Origin: Echinococcus granulosus
Taxonomy: Eukaryota; Platyhelminthes; Cestoda; Cyclophyllidea; Taeniidae
Reading direction: 5' to 3'
Assembly: GCF_000524195.1 (NCBI RefSeq)
Contig: NW_020170464.1
Coordinates: forward strand, 5,386-69,385
Length of the DNA: 64,000 bases
In this document: piece after piece, positions 46,401 through 58,700 of the stretch
Numbering within the stretch: position 1 is the stretch's first letter
How the letters are laid out: each line of letters starts with the position of its first letter
Made by a program: the position numbers and the translations under genes
Notes under the pieces: generated by a model
The model's input: the letters and a program-made list of their open reading frames with translations, nothing else
What the model was told of the DNA's origin: nothing
Databases searched by the model: none

Positions 46401-49400
46401 TGATGATACACTTGATGATAATTTCCGAGGAGACACAAAGTGGTGGTGAAGTAGCCATCTATCAGAGGAAAGCGAGCGCTAATGGATTTAACACACACGC
46501 ACGCACATACACGCTCCCTGGACTCTATCTCCTGCCTACATCATAATGCGAAAGTTGTGGAAATCCGGGAAGGAATAAACCCTGACGCGAGGTCAGACAG
46601 GCGAAAAAAGATGTTTTATTGCTAACGCAGTTAACTTAGAAGCAGGTAAATTGGAGGATGGTTGTGAGTGTACGCTTTGCCCTCCTCAATCACATGCGCT
46701 GACGAGCAATGATGCTCACGAGTTTCGGGGCAGATGAGGTCAGGCAGTGCGAATTCGTTTGTACTGGCATCCTTTCGCATGATTCTTAAGCTCCTTCGGC
46801 TAGATCTTTTGAATTTCCGTACTACACCAGGAATTCTCGACCTCATCGATTGCCTTGACACAGCTTAACGCTATATGCAATGGTATGAAACCCTTTTTTT
46901 GGCTCCTAGGTGCCTTTTTCTCCCTTATTCCTTATTCATCGTTTTGCAATCTTGAAACAAGGAAGCGGGAGGGAAAAAATTTTTTATCCCCAGAATCAAA
47001 CAGCCTAAAGTCTAGTCAGCACTTTTTTTATTTCACTGCCTCTCACCTCCTATGTGATTATATGACTTTTTGATGCTCGGGAAAGATGATGTGGTGTAGT
47101 TTCATCATCTTCGATTCAAAAATGCAGTAACTTTGCACTTTCTTCTCACCAAAGCACGAATCTCCACCATTTCTGAAGAAGGCGACAGTCTTGTGCACAC
47201 ACTCCAGCAGTATCGAGTGCCTGAATGCAATAGCTGCAGATATTTAGCCTTCGGTGTAAAAATAAGACACAGCCTTCTACCGATGAAGTGCTGCTTTTCC
47301 GAGAAATATGTCTATGCGTGCGAGAGAATAAACTCGACTGCTCAACGAGGGTCTCAATAGAAAAACCCCTTTCCCATCAAGTCAGTCAGCCAGTGGGTTG
47401 GCAAGCCCTCCTTTTTCGTTGGTGAGTTGAACAAAGACGAATTGAGTGAGTGAGTGAGGAACTACAAGTAGATTATCGTCGGTGGCCTGCTGCCTGTTGT
47501 CTAATGTCAGTAGCACCCATTTGTTTAGCTTCCTCTAATTTCTTAGTTGGCGTATGTGTAACTGCTCTATTCTTTCTACCGCTCACACAATTCATTCCTG
47601 AAAGGTCTTAGCAAGTCAGCCTCGAGTTAATGTGTCAACATTGGCACAAGAATTTATGGCCTTCCGGAAATTGATGCTGATAGTGGTAAGTTCCGCTAGT
47701 TCATACCAGTCTCCTCTTCAAGTCCTGTTTAATGAGAAATTTCTGCGCCTTCAAAGTTGCATTAAACTGGGCTCGGTAATGCAGACAAGCTCGAATTCCA
47801 TCCAGTAGATTCAATCACCAGATAAAAGAAGTCAAAATAGTACGGTGATAGACGTTCTACATACTTGACAGGTCCCTGAAATTGACGGTGGGGAATTGTA
47901 CCGAATAATTAAGGGAAACCCCTAAAACTTATTTCTTGCTCACTTAATGATAAATCGGGATTTTGCTTCCATCCAGGTAGACTTCAGTGAAGGTTTGTTC
48001 ACATCTCTCAACCTTTACTGAGCGGCTAAAAGTGGTGAGAAGGGAAGTTTACAACTCTACTATCTTTTTTTCGGCCACTTCGAGATCTTCCGTCAGCAAT
48101 TGAGCTCAATCTCCTCTAGGGTCTTGTAAAGACCCCAAAGAACCGCCCAGCCCTATCCTTTAGGAAGCTCAAATGAGAGTTATCTCTCTTTTGGAGGGGA
48201 TCCAAATGCACTCTACAAGTTATGAAGAGCAGAAAAAAGAGGGAAAAAGAATAGCAAAATCCCATCAACTATCGCGTTTTGGGACGAAAATTTTCCCATT
48301 ATTTTCCAGATCCCTCTGGATAAATGGATAGGAAATTATCGAAGTTTTCACAATTGAAAAGAACTTGACCTTTTTGTTTATCAGCCTTTTTGAGGTCATG
48401 AAAGGTAATGGTAGATTTTGCGTTCTAGATGAGGGGGCTACCCCACCTCTCTCTCCTTCCCCCCCCCCCCCAACCACATCGACTCTACCTCAACTTGAAA
48501 GTGTGAAAGGAGGGAGGGATATTTCACTTCACTACACCGGAGTGAATAGAAACCTCTGGAAATATTGCCTGGCAGTTTGACCAACTATAGGTTTCTTTTT
48601 CCCCTCCCTACTCCTCTAAGCCACTTTTCTTAGTCTTTTATTTGGCAAATTTGTTACCTCTTCTGCCACCTTGTGAAGGCTCATCTTTGCCAGTAGACAT
48701 TGTTGAAATATCTTCTTCGTTCAAGGAGTTAAATACCAGCTTTAGGAGGATAAATTAGAAGAGTATTTGACTCTCTCAGTATGATACATTTTCTGGGACG
48801 AATTAAATAGCTTGTCAAGCTGTCACTAACCGCACCTAATCACTCTAAATTTATCGCAGTTAACGAGGAGGTAAGGTACAAATTAGAAAAAAACGAGGGG
48901 AAGGAGTGGGGAAGAAGGGACACAAGAAGAGGCGTATCTAATAACTCACTCGAAAGCCTTCCCTCTCAAGAATTTCTGGTGGGAGCATTTCGCGAACAAG
49001 GAAGTAGGCAAGACGTGTTTCCAAGGCTCCGGTTGACAACTCATGTTGTTGCTGTCGCGTTGCTCGAGGCATACTCAAGTCCTCTGGACTGTCTGCAGCG
49101 CCTGGACTGCCCTCAATGGAAGATCGTTTCTATGAAGGAAAAATAAACCAACGGGTTTTGTCTTGTAGAAATCATCCACCTGGGACCATGTAACCATGAT
49201 TGTGACTGACTGGTGAGTTTTGTGGTAATATAGCGATGAATACCACGTATATAAGTACGCACCACAGCCCACATTTGTGGAGGTATGTACACTGGACGTG
49301 TACGTTTACGCTTTGCGGTGCCTATCATCAAGTCCACACTGTTGGAGGAGGACTTGTCTTTGGACGACGGCAATGAGGGAGTAGAGGCTGACGCTGTCGT

Positions 49401-51904
49401 CGAGGGACCGGTTGTCAACGTTGCAGACGAGGTGGAAAGTGGTGGTGGAGGTGGTGGGGGGGGTGCAGGGGGTGGTGGGATGCAGCCCTGTGAGGCTAGA
49501 AGAGCCTGGGATCTTGAGAGAATGCTTAACACAAGTGGGCTGTTGTGTACCAAGGTAGAGAGCAAATCTGGAGGCAATGGTGGCATTAGCAGAGGCTTTG
49601 AACTACTTCCAGCACCCGCCTGTTGTGCTGCCATACTTGGAAGACTCTTCAACAACTCTTCTATTGCTGCGAGGTTTCCTGAAATTGTGGAATTTGCGGC
49701 ATTGGCACTGGTGTTAATAGGTGGGGTGGTGGAAATTCGAATTCCATCAGAACTACCGTTAGTTGCGGTCTGGCCAGGCAGGTTGGCCAGAGTGGAAAGC
49801 CACGCTCGTGCCACTGCCAGTGGGCCAGAATCCGAACTGAGCTGCGGTGTTGACTGAAGTCTTTCCATCGCATCATCAGTGTCGGTGGAGCAGGAGGAAG
49901 CAGACGAATTGGGAGGGACGAAGGCAGGAAAGTTGGGAGGCAGAAACCCTGTCAACTGCGGCATCAAAGGTGCCGACTCCAGTGGGGGTGGAATGGGAAA
50001 TAGAGGTGGAATAAGCGGTGAAGAAGTAACCGCAGGGAGTTGTGGCAAGCCCCCGAGAGATACAGAAGGGGGTAGAAGGCCGCTAGATGCTGCAGCGGCA
50101 GCTGCAGCCGCTGCGGCAGCCTCCGCCGCCGTTGCAATTGATTCGGGAGAGCCCACTACTTGAGGACTGCCATGTCTGCCTCCGGTATCCAGTCCACTCA
50201 ACGCCAAAAAGGGTTGAAGCAGACCCACCTTTCGACTCGTCTGCTTTGCTTCCTCTTTTAAATGCTACAATAAACATATTGCCCTGACTTTATCGTGCTC
50301 GAAGTCGACTTAAAATTCTTGTCAGACGCCATAGCAACCGAACAAAGGCTAGTGGAGGCTAATGTATTATTTGGTTATGCGTAAATGACCTCAGTAAGGA
50401 ACGGTAGTTCCTCTGTTTTGTTCCCTATCCCTTCCTCTTTCTCACCACTTTTACTTCAGTCACTTTCCGACGTGTAAAACTCGAGATTTTGAGCTTTCAC
50501 TTGTCATGCAAACTGACATCGACACCGACTCTGTCGACAAAAAGACTCTTGTCAAGTCGTCTCGAATAATTTGGAATTGATGTCTCTGTGCCTTGGGTGT
50601 GAATGCAAAAATTTTCGACTACACCACTTGAAAAAGAAAAAAACGAACCTTGGGAAAGTCACGGTGTCTTCAAGCATGTGTATACCCCTATACTGACGTA
50701 ACTCACCCCAATACTTAAATGGAGGTAATATGCCTTTTCTCATGACTGCATGGTTGACAACCTAATTTATTGGTATCACAGAAACTCGATGAGAACTCCC
50801 GAATTCTGCCACCCTTTTTCACCTCTCGCGTCTAGTCTAGCGTGTTTTCGTTTAGAGAGTAAGGGGGGAGAGAGGAGAGCTATTAACTACGCAATCGTGT
50901 GAAAGAAGTACCCCGAAGTCTGATGACAACTGTCTGGAGAAAATTTTTCATGAAAGTGTGTCTATCGCACAAAGCAGGTAAGCAGGCGTTAGCAGATTTC
51001 GAGCACCGCTAGGTCTGTCTATCTAGCTATCAATTTTTTTGCATCGAGTGCCACTTGGCACTCATCTCTCAACGATACCCAATTCACTACTTAAGTCAAG
51101 GTCTACTCAAGACAATAGTTCTCCTCTCTTAATAGACCCACGCACATTGGAGGCTCGAGTCATCTCTGGGAACCTGGTAGATTCAAAGAAAAATCGGACT
51201 TTTTGAGGCATGTATAAATAAAATACTAATGACTTAAAAGGGGGGAAAAGGATCCAAAAAAGTGTCTGAGGGATGAAGCTTACAGCAAATTTCCGGAGGT
51301 CCTCCGAAATTTGTGGGAAGTCAGAGCAGCCATTGCTGTTTCTCATTCTGGAGGGTTGGACTTGTGACGGTGGTGGTGGTAATGACGACTGCGATGATTG
51401 CTGTTGCGCACGTAGAGGTGAGTAGGATGCACCAGAAGCAACACGAGATGTTGCTGTGTCTTTTCTTCTATTCGAGGTGTTACTTCGAACCCTCTGTGAT
51501 TCCTCTCGTTGAGCTATCTCACCATGTCGACTCTTCAAGTGGTTGAGCATTGTAGTAGTTGTGCCAGAAGCATTAAAAGCCAATTGACTTTTGCAGAGAA
51601 GACATTGAGTTCGTGTTCTGTCCACCATCCCAGATTCACCCTCCGGATGGCGGAAGTAGTTCCACACAAACGACTTCTTGTTACCCGGTTTTAAACGCAT
51701 GGGCATAGTAGAGGGTGCAGGAACGGCGGGTGTTGGCGCATTAATTGGCAAATCGGAGTAGACGAAATGCCGCATACTGGCATCGAAAGACGAAGTATCC
51801 ACTTCAGAACTTCCTTCAGAGGGAGAGTGGACAGCATGATTTCCGCCTTCAGGCGGGGAGGTCTCCATGAAGAAATTAGGGCTGTCACTGCTCATTGCCT
51901 GCAT
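42653..51904 (-). CDS. BED zinc finger / hAT transposase-derived protein (ZBED/DREF-like)
   Basis: Eight exons join in phase 0: 51284-51904, 49263-50264, 48950-49129, 44997-45410, 44514-44618, 44141-44329, 43144-43437 and 42653 (or 42680)-43066, giving about 1072 aa. A BED zinc finger lies at residues about 79-129 (Cys101, Cys104, His122, His127). Next comes a 330-residue Ala/Pro/Ser-rich insert, then NLS-like AKRKRTRP, a hAT-type transposase fold (REMLPPEILEREGFR, SLAVEFWHNMDG) and a C-terminal hAT dimerisation region (FQWWSERQTTYPLLSRLARH). The usual catalytic acidic positions look altered, so the protein is probably a nuclear DNA-binding factor rather than an active transposase. No terminal inverted repeats flank the gene, and it has introns. 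The final exon carries a strong donor (CAG|GTAAGC) just before its stop, so a further 3' exon is possible. Confidence 0.82.
44141..45410 (-). CDS. hAT-derived gene exons 4-6, degenerate RNase H-like region
   Basis: Exons 44997-45410, 44514-44618 and 44141-44329. The first continues EREGFR with TLVNELIGSTKALSIPR and carries SLAVEFWHNMDGRQNFANL, then KKIIVDCVGSSEKTAML. These align with the Thr-x-Asp-x-Trp and Asp-Asn blocks of active hAT transposases, but the first Asp is Glu and the second lacks the Asn. The 35-codon exon 44514-44618 (PIYWRLEPTVMVGW start) is supported by phase and splice sites only. Confidence 0.7.
45411..48949 (-). other. Large intron of the hAT-derived gene
   Basis: A 3.5-kb intron between exons 48950-49129 and 44997-45410. 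It contains the assembly gap, a (TAGG)n tract at about 45723-45750 and C runs at 46248-46260 and 48459-48471. No gene can be supported. Confidence 0.75.
45969..46068. other. Assembly gap of exactly 100 N
   Basis: A run of exactly 100 N marks a gap of unspecified size. The 30 bases just before it (45939-45968) and just after it (46069-46098) are identical, so the contig ends overlap and the gap may not exist. Confidence 0.98.
49263..50264 (-). CDS. hAT-derived gene exon 2, low-complexity insert
   Basis: 334 codons in phase 0. It contains an uninterrupted run of Ala, many Pro-rich runs (including eight or more Pro in a row), Ser/Thr stretches and near the end the basic segment GTAKRKRTRPVY. 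No folded domain is visible. This segment separates the BED finger from the transposase-derived part and is far longer than typical ZBED linkers. Confidence 0.8.
50265..51283 (-). other. Intron 1 of the hAT-derived gene
   Basis: A 1.0-kb intron between the BED exon and the low-complexity exon, with GT-AG ends. Nothing else is recognisable in it. Confidence 0.8.
51284..51904 (-). CDS. hAT-derived gene exon 1, BED zinc finger
   Basis: 207 codons from ATG to donor GCT|GTAAGC. Contains SFVWNYFRHPEGE, RTQCLLCKSQLAF and MLNHLKSRHGE, the aromatic-rich and CxxC...HxxxxH pattern of a BED-type finger that binds DNA. Flanks are Ser/Pro/Gln-rich. The ATG at 51904 is the first in the frame; a second, MSSDSPNF, lies three codons in. 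Confidence 0.88.
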
Positions 51905-52420
51905 GGTGTTTGTCTGTGTTTATGCTTACAGGTGTGTGTGTGTGTGTGTGGGTGTGTATGAGTGCGAGCGTGCGGGTATGTGCTGTGGATGCGTGCGAGT
52001 GTAGTGGACTGATCAAACCGTCTAATCGTTCCCCCTTTTATATCTCCAGGGTGTTCAACTCGGCTTCACAAATCGCGTGCGTGTGTATGTGTATACGCAT
52101 ACACACGCTCACACACACACAAGCGCACAAATGGGTGGAGATGCAATGCGTGTGTGCCACGCACTTCACAAGCACGCACGCACCATCACTGTGGCAGAAA
52201 GAAGATGGAGAAGGCGTGAAATTGCGAACGAGTGTGCGCTTACGCGCGCGCACTAGAGGTCGAGAGTCGAGCCTGGCCATTCGCACGCCGAGCTCTGCCT
52301 GCGCGCACCAATGAACAGCTCATGCATGCACACACGCACATACGCCATGCACACTCACTAACGCGCACATACTCGGTATGTGTGTGGGAGAAAAGCGCTC
52401 GGGCAAAGCTCGAATACTCT
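51905..52420. promoter_or_regulatory. GT/CA-rich region upstream of the hAT-derived gene
   Basis: Immediately upstream of the BED-exon start the sequence is dominated by TG/CA and CG dinucleotides, including a pure (TG)n run at 51931-51949. It is the likely promoter and 5' UTR region by position. Alternating purine-pyrimidine sequence of this kind can form Z-DNA. I see no TATA box. Confidence 0.4.
52079..52108. repeat. Near-perfect 30-bp palindrome
   Basis: Arms of 11 bp (GCGTGTGTATG and CATACACACGC) surround TGTATACG, whose centre GTATAC is itself palindromic. Only one of 15 base pairs is mismatched. It lies about 175 bp upstream of the hAT-derived gene start, within GT/CA-rich DNA. Confidence 0.85.
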
Positions 52421-52574
52421 ATATCTATTGGACATCACCATTCTCATGTTCGATTGGTCCATTTCTTTGGGCGCTGCACTTCACACCTTTCCCCTTCTTT
52501 CTATCTCATTCTAGTGATCTTATCTCCTTTTATGTGTATGTCTATTTCCCCTTTTTCCCGGAATAAATTGTGTA

Positions 52575-52593
52575 TTTATTATTATTATTATTC
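52575..52593 (+). repeat. (TTA)n microsatellite
   Basis: About six TTA units in a row. Ordinary simple repeat. Confidence 0.8.
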
Positions 52594-53519
52594 AGCCACT
52601 CTGTATTAACGGTTTCCCGAAAAGTAGCAGGTGCATATTATCTTGGGATGATTGAACAAAGGCAGCCCCTAATTGTAGGTTTGGCGAACGAGCTAGTAGT
52701 TCGCATTTACAACGAAATGCCAATTATAGGGAACAATGTTGCCAATGTTCCTAATGATTGGTCTTGTCGTGACGTCCTAGTTATTTTCAGGTCCTTTGTT
52801 GAATTCGGGTTACGCGGCGAAGTGGGATTTATGGCGTGTTAGTAGAAGCACTGGTCGTTTTAACCTGCTCTTCTACACGCGAGTTTACCATTCATTTGGG
52901 CATTTCATAAAATGACAGCACGCATACTTAGACACTCGTTTTATATTCGTCTTACCCACCCACCACACCTCTCTTTCTCCCTCTTTATACACACGCAGCA
53001 AGTTCAAATGGACAGGCCGGCGATTTGAAACAATGCTGAAGGGCGTGAATAATTTAGAGCATCGTGCGAGGCATCGAGAGGTGGAGTGAGAATCATAGGG
53101 CGAGAGGGCCAGAGAGTGGTGAAGAGAGGCAGGCCAAATTGAGTTGAGACTGGGGATGAATAATTCACTAAAGACCAATAAATTGTAGACACTCCACTTA
53201 CCCGCCTTCCTGTCATCCCTTCATTCTCTTCCCTTTCCATAGGCCCCCCAAAAAATTGAATCTCTCAACAAAGAGCTGTTTCCGTCCACGATTAAATGGT
53301 AGATGTAAAGGTTAAGGGAGTCCTTCCAACTTGACGGTAGATTGTGCAGACTCCGCAGCGGTCGAATATATAAGAGGCGTTCAAATAAGAGTAGGATTTT
53401 TATGTCCCAGCAGGAATATAACAGAGGCTAATGAGACGGCACTGGATGCAGAAGTGAGTGGCCTGTCTGTCCTTACTGTATGGTGTGAGCCAGTCCAGAC
53501 AACACCGATCTAGTCGGCA

Positions 53520-53820
53520 GGCAAAAGTGGTGGTGCATGCAGGCGTGGACACAACGGCGCAGGTCGATGAACCAAATCCTCTTGTTAACAAAGCTGACCA
53601 ATTCCAATCCGTGAATACCCAATCAAAGTTTCGAGAACAGTACGCTACGGTCGTAGGACATCGAGCCACTCACTCGTTGCACACTTGATTCATGTAAGCG
53701 CTTCAAAGGCAGCCGTCAAAGGCGGATGGATAGACAGACAGATGGACAGGCGGATGGCTGACTGTCTGGCTGGCTGGCCAGCCATAGGTAGCACGACAGT
53801 CCCACACCGAAGACATAATT
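53520..53820 (+). repeat. Dispersed repeat, copy 1 of an inverted pair
   Basis: This stretch aligns with the reverse complement of about 59410-59700. Matching blocks include ATTCATGTAAGCGCTTCAAAGG versus ATTCATGCAAACGCTTCAAAGG, CTGGCTGGCTGGCCAGCC versus CCGGCTGGCTGCTAGGCTG, and AGTTTCGAGAACAGTAC versus ATTTCTCGAAAATAATAC. By eye the identity is roughly two thirds. Confidence 0.6.
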
Positions 53821-55529
53821 AACTTCTGTCAACATTCACTTTGTACGTGGAATCCCCTTTTCATTTCGAGAGTGCAATCTGCCAATATTTCTGCAGCAAC
53901 AGTGAACGCAAAGCCATAAAGAACGTGGCGAAGGAGGGGAAAAGACGGCTATCAACATATCCTCACTTGAGGAACAAGTCATGTGTTCGACTGAATGTAT
54001 AGATGTAGGAGGGACGAACGTGTGGCCCAAAAAGGAAAAACTATCGTTATACTCCATAAAACAGTCAATCCAGTATTCCCAGTTTGATTTGAGCAGTGAG
54101 TGCATTTTTCATGCGAAGAGGAGATCCAGTTGCACTCTTTGTACGATAAACGTACATGCTACGACCTGCCTACGTGATCCACGAAACGGAGTGAGTGGAT
54201 GTGGCTGACCTACAGTGAGGTGTTTGAGAGGACTTGTTTAAACCCATTTATGCGTCTTGGACGTGCTAAGAGGAGGGTCACACTTGTTTATTGATTGGTG
54301 GGGGAGCAGTAAAAGGCACCGAAGGGGAAAAAGGAGGATAAGAGGTGGAGGTGTGGAGTTTACAAATTACACACAGGCAACCGGGCACCCATTGACGAGC
54401 GAGAGAGAGAAAGAGACACGAGATAATGTTGGCAAGACAATAATCACGCGAACCTACGCCTGAGTGAGCACGCAATGGGGTCATTTGAGGTCGAGTGTAG
54501 CATTTAACCGGCGTTTTAGGCATAGTCAAGCAAGCGAAAACGTACCAACATACACGGCACAAACAAACACAAACATCCACTCACATTCCTGCATTTAAGC
54601 GTGCATACAAACACTTGTTGGGCAGAGTGAATAACTCAGGGGACGCTAGGAGTTGAGAAATGCCACACTATTCCAACCCTTCTAAAGGCTTCAAAAATGC
54701 ATATTCTGGGGCTTTTTTAGGTTCCAACCAGTTTTGATGGCATCTTTACATTAATTTTACATTAATTTTAAGTCTTGTGGAAGAATAACAAACCAATTCG
54801 GAAGGATTTTGAAGGGTTTTTGGATAAAAGGTGTGGATTGTGTTAGTCCGGTCACAGCAGAATAGCTGTGGTTCTATATCTTCGAATATTGGGCTTTTTG
54901 TCTATTAAACGATCCACATTGCCAGCTCTCCATCCAACCATCCAACTCTTAATTCACTCCCTAGACCCATTCATTCAGCCATTTGGAGTAATCAAGTAAG
55001 GAATTTGTTGCCTTTATTTTAGCTCTAATTTAGCCAAATCTTTAAACTGTGGAGGTGCATGTGTTGATTACTCAGTAGGTCGTCAAATTCTTTTCCTAGT
55101 TAGGGAAATATTTAATCCAAAAATTAATAGACAGGCCATTACAAGATTCACCCTATTTGAGAGGGTCAAAGGTCGCGCTGTAACAACTGCCCGTGATATA
55201 AAATAAATTTAGCCGCAATTAAATCATGCCTCAAAATTCCACCACAAAGATGAGTTTATATCCTCCCTTCTTCAAGCCAAATTCTTCGTACCAAGAATTT
55301 CCAACCTGAAGGCAGAAAAGAGAAAGAAAGAAAGAAGATCTTACATTATTGGTGGACCTTTCTCACCAGATCCAACCCCCACGATCTCAACAAAGCACTG
55401 CGTTTTAGAGATGAAGTGGTACTTGCCCCAGAGGTAGGAATTTGTATGGTGAGGCGATATGTTTGTTTGCCATTTCTTACCGCTCAGGGTAGCTCTCAGC
55501 AAACGCGTTGGCTCTGGTGGTGAATCAGC

Positions 55530-55790
55530 AACTCAAATATGGCTGCATCGCGTTCAAGGAGACTCTACTTTTGAAGAGGCTGAAGAATTACGTGGCATTC
55601 GAGATTAATTTGACTGGAGCATAGAGTCATGTTTAACCTGAGTGATGAAACGTTTCGTTTAAAGCCTCAACAAACGGGGGGCGAAAGCTCAAAACAAGGT
55701 TCCACCCATAATAGACCACATAGATCAATCCTTCGGGCTATTTAAACAAGCCTTTAAGAAAGAACTGGCTGGTGTCTAACTGACGGACTA
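55530..55790 (+). repeat. Dispersed repeat, copy 1 of a direct pair
   Basis: Aligns with about 62620-62900 in the same orientation. Shared blocks: GAATTACGTGGCATTCGAG versus TAATTGCGTGGCATTCGAG, AGTCATGTTT, TGATGAAACRKTTCGTTT, and TCCCACCCA versus TTCCACCCA. No coding potential is evident. Confidence 0.7.
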
Positions 55791-58700
55791 CCGTGTGATG
55801 GCTTCTGTATTATAGAGGAACGATGATATTATTGGGTTATCTCCAAGCTGTCTGCAAACTACCCGGTCCAAATTCTAAAGCAGGCACCTCTCCATCCACA
55901 GAAGTGTTTGATGACCAAACAATTCACTTTGAGATCTCCACTTAATACAAATGGAGTGTGTTCAAAAAAGGCCTCTTTGGAAACAGTCAGGATAACCGAA
56001 TTGGGAAAAAGAAATCGGCTTTCCTTTCAAACAAAGCAAAACTGGGCTTTATACCTTGGTATCGCCACGCAATTTGCTGCATGAAACGTTTTATAAAGAA
56101 ATAGGTCGAGGGGAGAAGAATGACAGAAAGAAGGGAGATACTGCTACACCCTCATGTTTGTTCTCTTTCTCCATAATCTTATTTCCCCATGTTGTAGGTA
56201 CCAGTGTTTCTCGGCATTTGACAATGACGCCATCAAATGCGAAATAGAACGTAAGCGTGAGCTGTGGAACCGAAGGTAACAGGGGCTATGGTATCTACTT
56301 TAAAATGGGGTGCTTGTTGAAATTGGGGTCCACAGCTAGCTTGTTTCCCGCTGGGAGGGATTGACACAGTAGATTCACTTATACAGAGCCGGTTTGATCA
56401 GTTAGGCATCAACCACTTTTCAAAACTTGCTTCTCTTGGTCGAAAGTCTTTTTCTGAAGGATAGATGGTGGGGAAATCTTCATTTACCTCATTTTTTGGA
56501 TTTGTAGACTTCCTTATTAACGAATTTTTTCCCCACTCAGTATTCGAGTGACAGCCTGGATAGTTACGCGATGTAAAATTGTTTGATTTACCGAAATATT
56601 GAGTTGTCAAAGGGCTACTCCCGTGAGACTCTCACCTGCATGCTTTTTACTCATGATTTTTTCCTTTGGTCGAATGACGTCTCTAATGCTAATTTGTCGG
56701 GTGATCAGGTAACCCATGCCCAGTCATCGGTCCATAGAACACGTATGATCAGTAGGTTTTACCATTGACAAGTCATTAAACTTCAGCCATCGTATTCAAC
56801 GCATGTTCTCACGCCAAATGGTTACCAGGTTTGGATGAGATGCCTTTCGATAGCCTGGGTCCAAATGACCTAGCATTCACTAACCTATCAAGGTTTTTTT
56901 CAGTTGGAGAGCTATAGCCGGGAAATTCTCGCTGCAGCCATAGCAGCAACTGAAAGAATTGTTAAGAGGATTTATTGATTTAGTTCACTCATTCAACTAT
57001 CCACTTGCTCGCTCGTTCACATACTAACTCACGTGGATCCGTGGTTGTGTGCAGTACAGTGCATAGCATAGCAGAGCAAAGCACACTTTGACCCCGAAAG
57101 TCACGCTCATGCACACACACGCACACACTCCTATTCTAACTTATGGTCCAACCCCCCCCCCCCAAAGCCCCCTTTCCCCCTTCCCTCCCCTATGCAGTCC
57201 CCCTTTCACTTGAACGAACACGAAAGTTGTATCCGGGTCATTGGCTAGTAATGATCTTCATGGTATGGATCATAAGCGTTCACACAGGCACATCTATTCT
57301 TCTCCTGCTGTTGCAGCGAGTGTGTAAAGTACACGTATTTTGAGGTAATAAATGCATAGTCAAGACAATCGGGATTGGGGATCATGGAAATATACCTCAT
57401 GGTTTAACTTTTTACTGGCTGGTATTATTCACTGAATGCGTAAACTTATCAAACAGTTTCTGAGTTTTGAATGTTAGGATGTTATAAAGGCTTGAGCATT
57501 TTGCAGGTACCACGGTTTGACAGATCCTCGAACCCTCTATCCATCTACACGAAGTAGAGATCAACATATTAGCCGAGGACAACATTAAGGTCGCCTTGGT
57601 CACCATTACTGCTCACTAGTCGCCTTCCATTTTGATACAATTTGGCGTTATGCGATCTGGCATAAACAACAAATCATTTGTGCTTAATTGGCTGTCATTT
57701 AACATGGCCTGAATCCGGAACTGAGCTGAAGTCTGTCATGCATCAAGGCATTGGAAGATATGACATTTGCCCTGGTCTTTGATCTGCATTGGCGAACTAC
57801 TTTCAACCATCGCGTGGTCATGTCTGTGATTGTGTGAATGCCCATATCCCTTGCGCTGTGAAAGTTCTTCCCACTGCTTGAAAGTACACTATCTCTTCCC
57901 CTTTGGCTCATTCATAGTTATTTAGCAGTTACCTTAACACCATGTCGACAAGCCTTTTTGGATGAGTGGCGAGGTCAATCCACTTGTCAAACAAAATTAG
58001 TCTTATGATATAGACATGCATGACAAATCACTAGGCCACTTTGCAGTCGTCGGTTCTCTCTTACACCCTAGTCTTTATTCCGTTACCCTCGAAAAGGAAT
58101 TTAGAATTCCCCATTTAATAGAGCATTGTGGATAGATAGCGACTTAAGTACTACTTAAATGCTGGTTCACCCTCTGTCACCTCTGCATTCTAACAGTCAG
58201 TTTATTCATTCACTAATGTAATTTGTTCGGTTTTTTAAGTGAAGAGACCGGAAGGTTCAGTGTCTCAGGGAGCATTAATACACCCACGCACTTCAAATTC
58301 GAAAGCTTTAAAAGCCTCTAAGGTCATCCTACCCGCATTTTTCATACACTTCGTTCTTCTTTCCAGACATACTTCGTCTACATCGAAACTGGTAATCTAT
58401 GTGGTCGGAGGAGAAGGGGAGGGGAGAGGAGAGTGGTAAGATGGCTAACTTCCGTTAGTCTTGGGACCCTCTTCATTTAACCCTTTCATTCGCTTTTTCT
58501 CCCGCCCCCCCCGCCCGTCACACGATGAACAGTGGCCATGCCAAGATCCTGTCACTCGGTAATCTACTTCTGATTTTGAGCGATAGTGGGGGCTAGGGAA
58601 GAGTTCAATCAAACAAAGGTTCAGATTGTGCCAGTGTGTCCCTTTGTTTATTCAATGTAGACAGGGGTTGCAGCTATCACCATCTGGGGATACTTTATTG

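Noticed and set aside
49285..49857. A 190-codon plus-strand open frame rich in Gly and Glu
   Set aside because: It is the antisense shadow of the Pro/Ala-rich minus-strand exon 49263-50264, whose splice sites and phase support the minus strand.
51931..52400. Repeated GT/CA units considered as a CRISPR or satellite array
   Set aside because: No regular repeat-spacer structure; these are irregular dinucleotide tracts in a eukaryotic genome.
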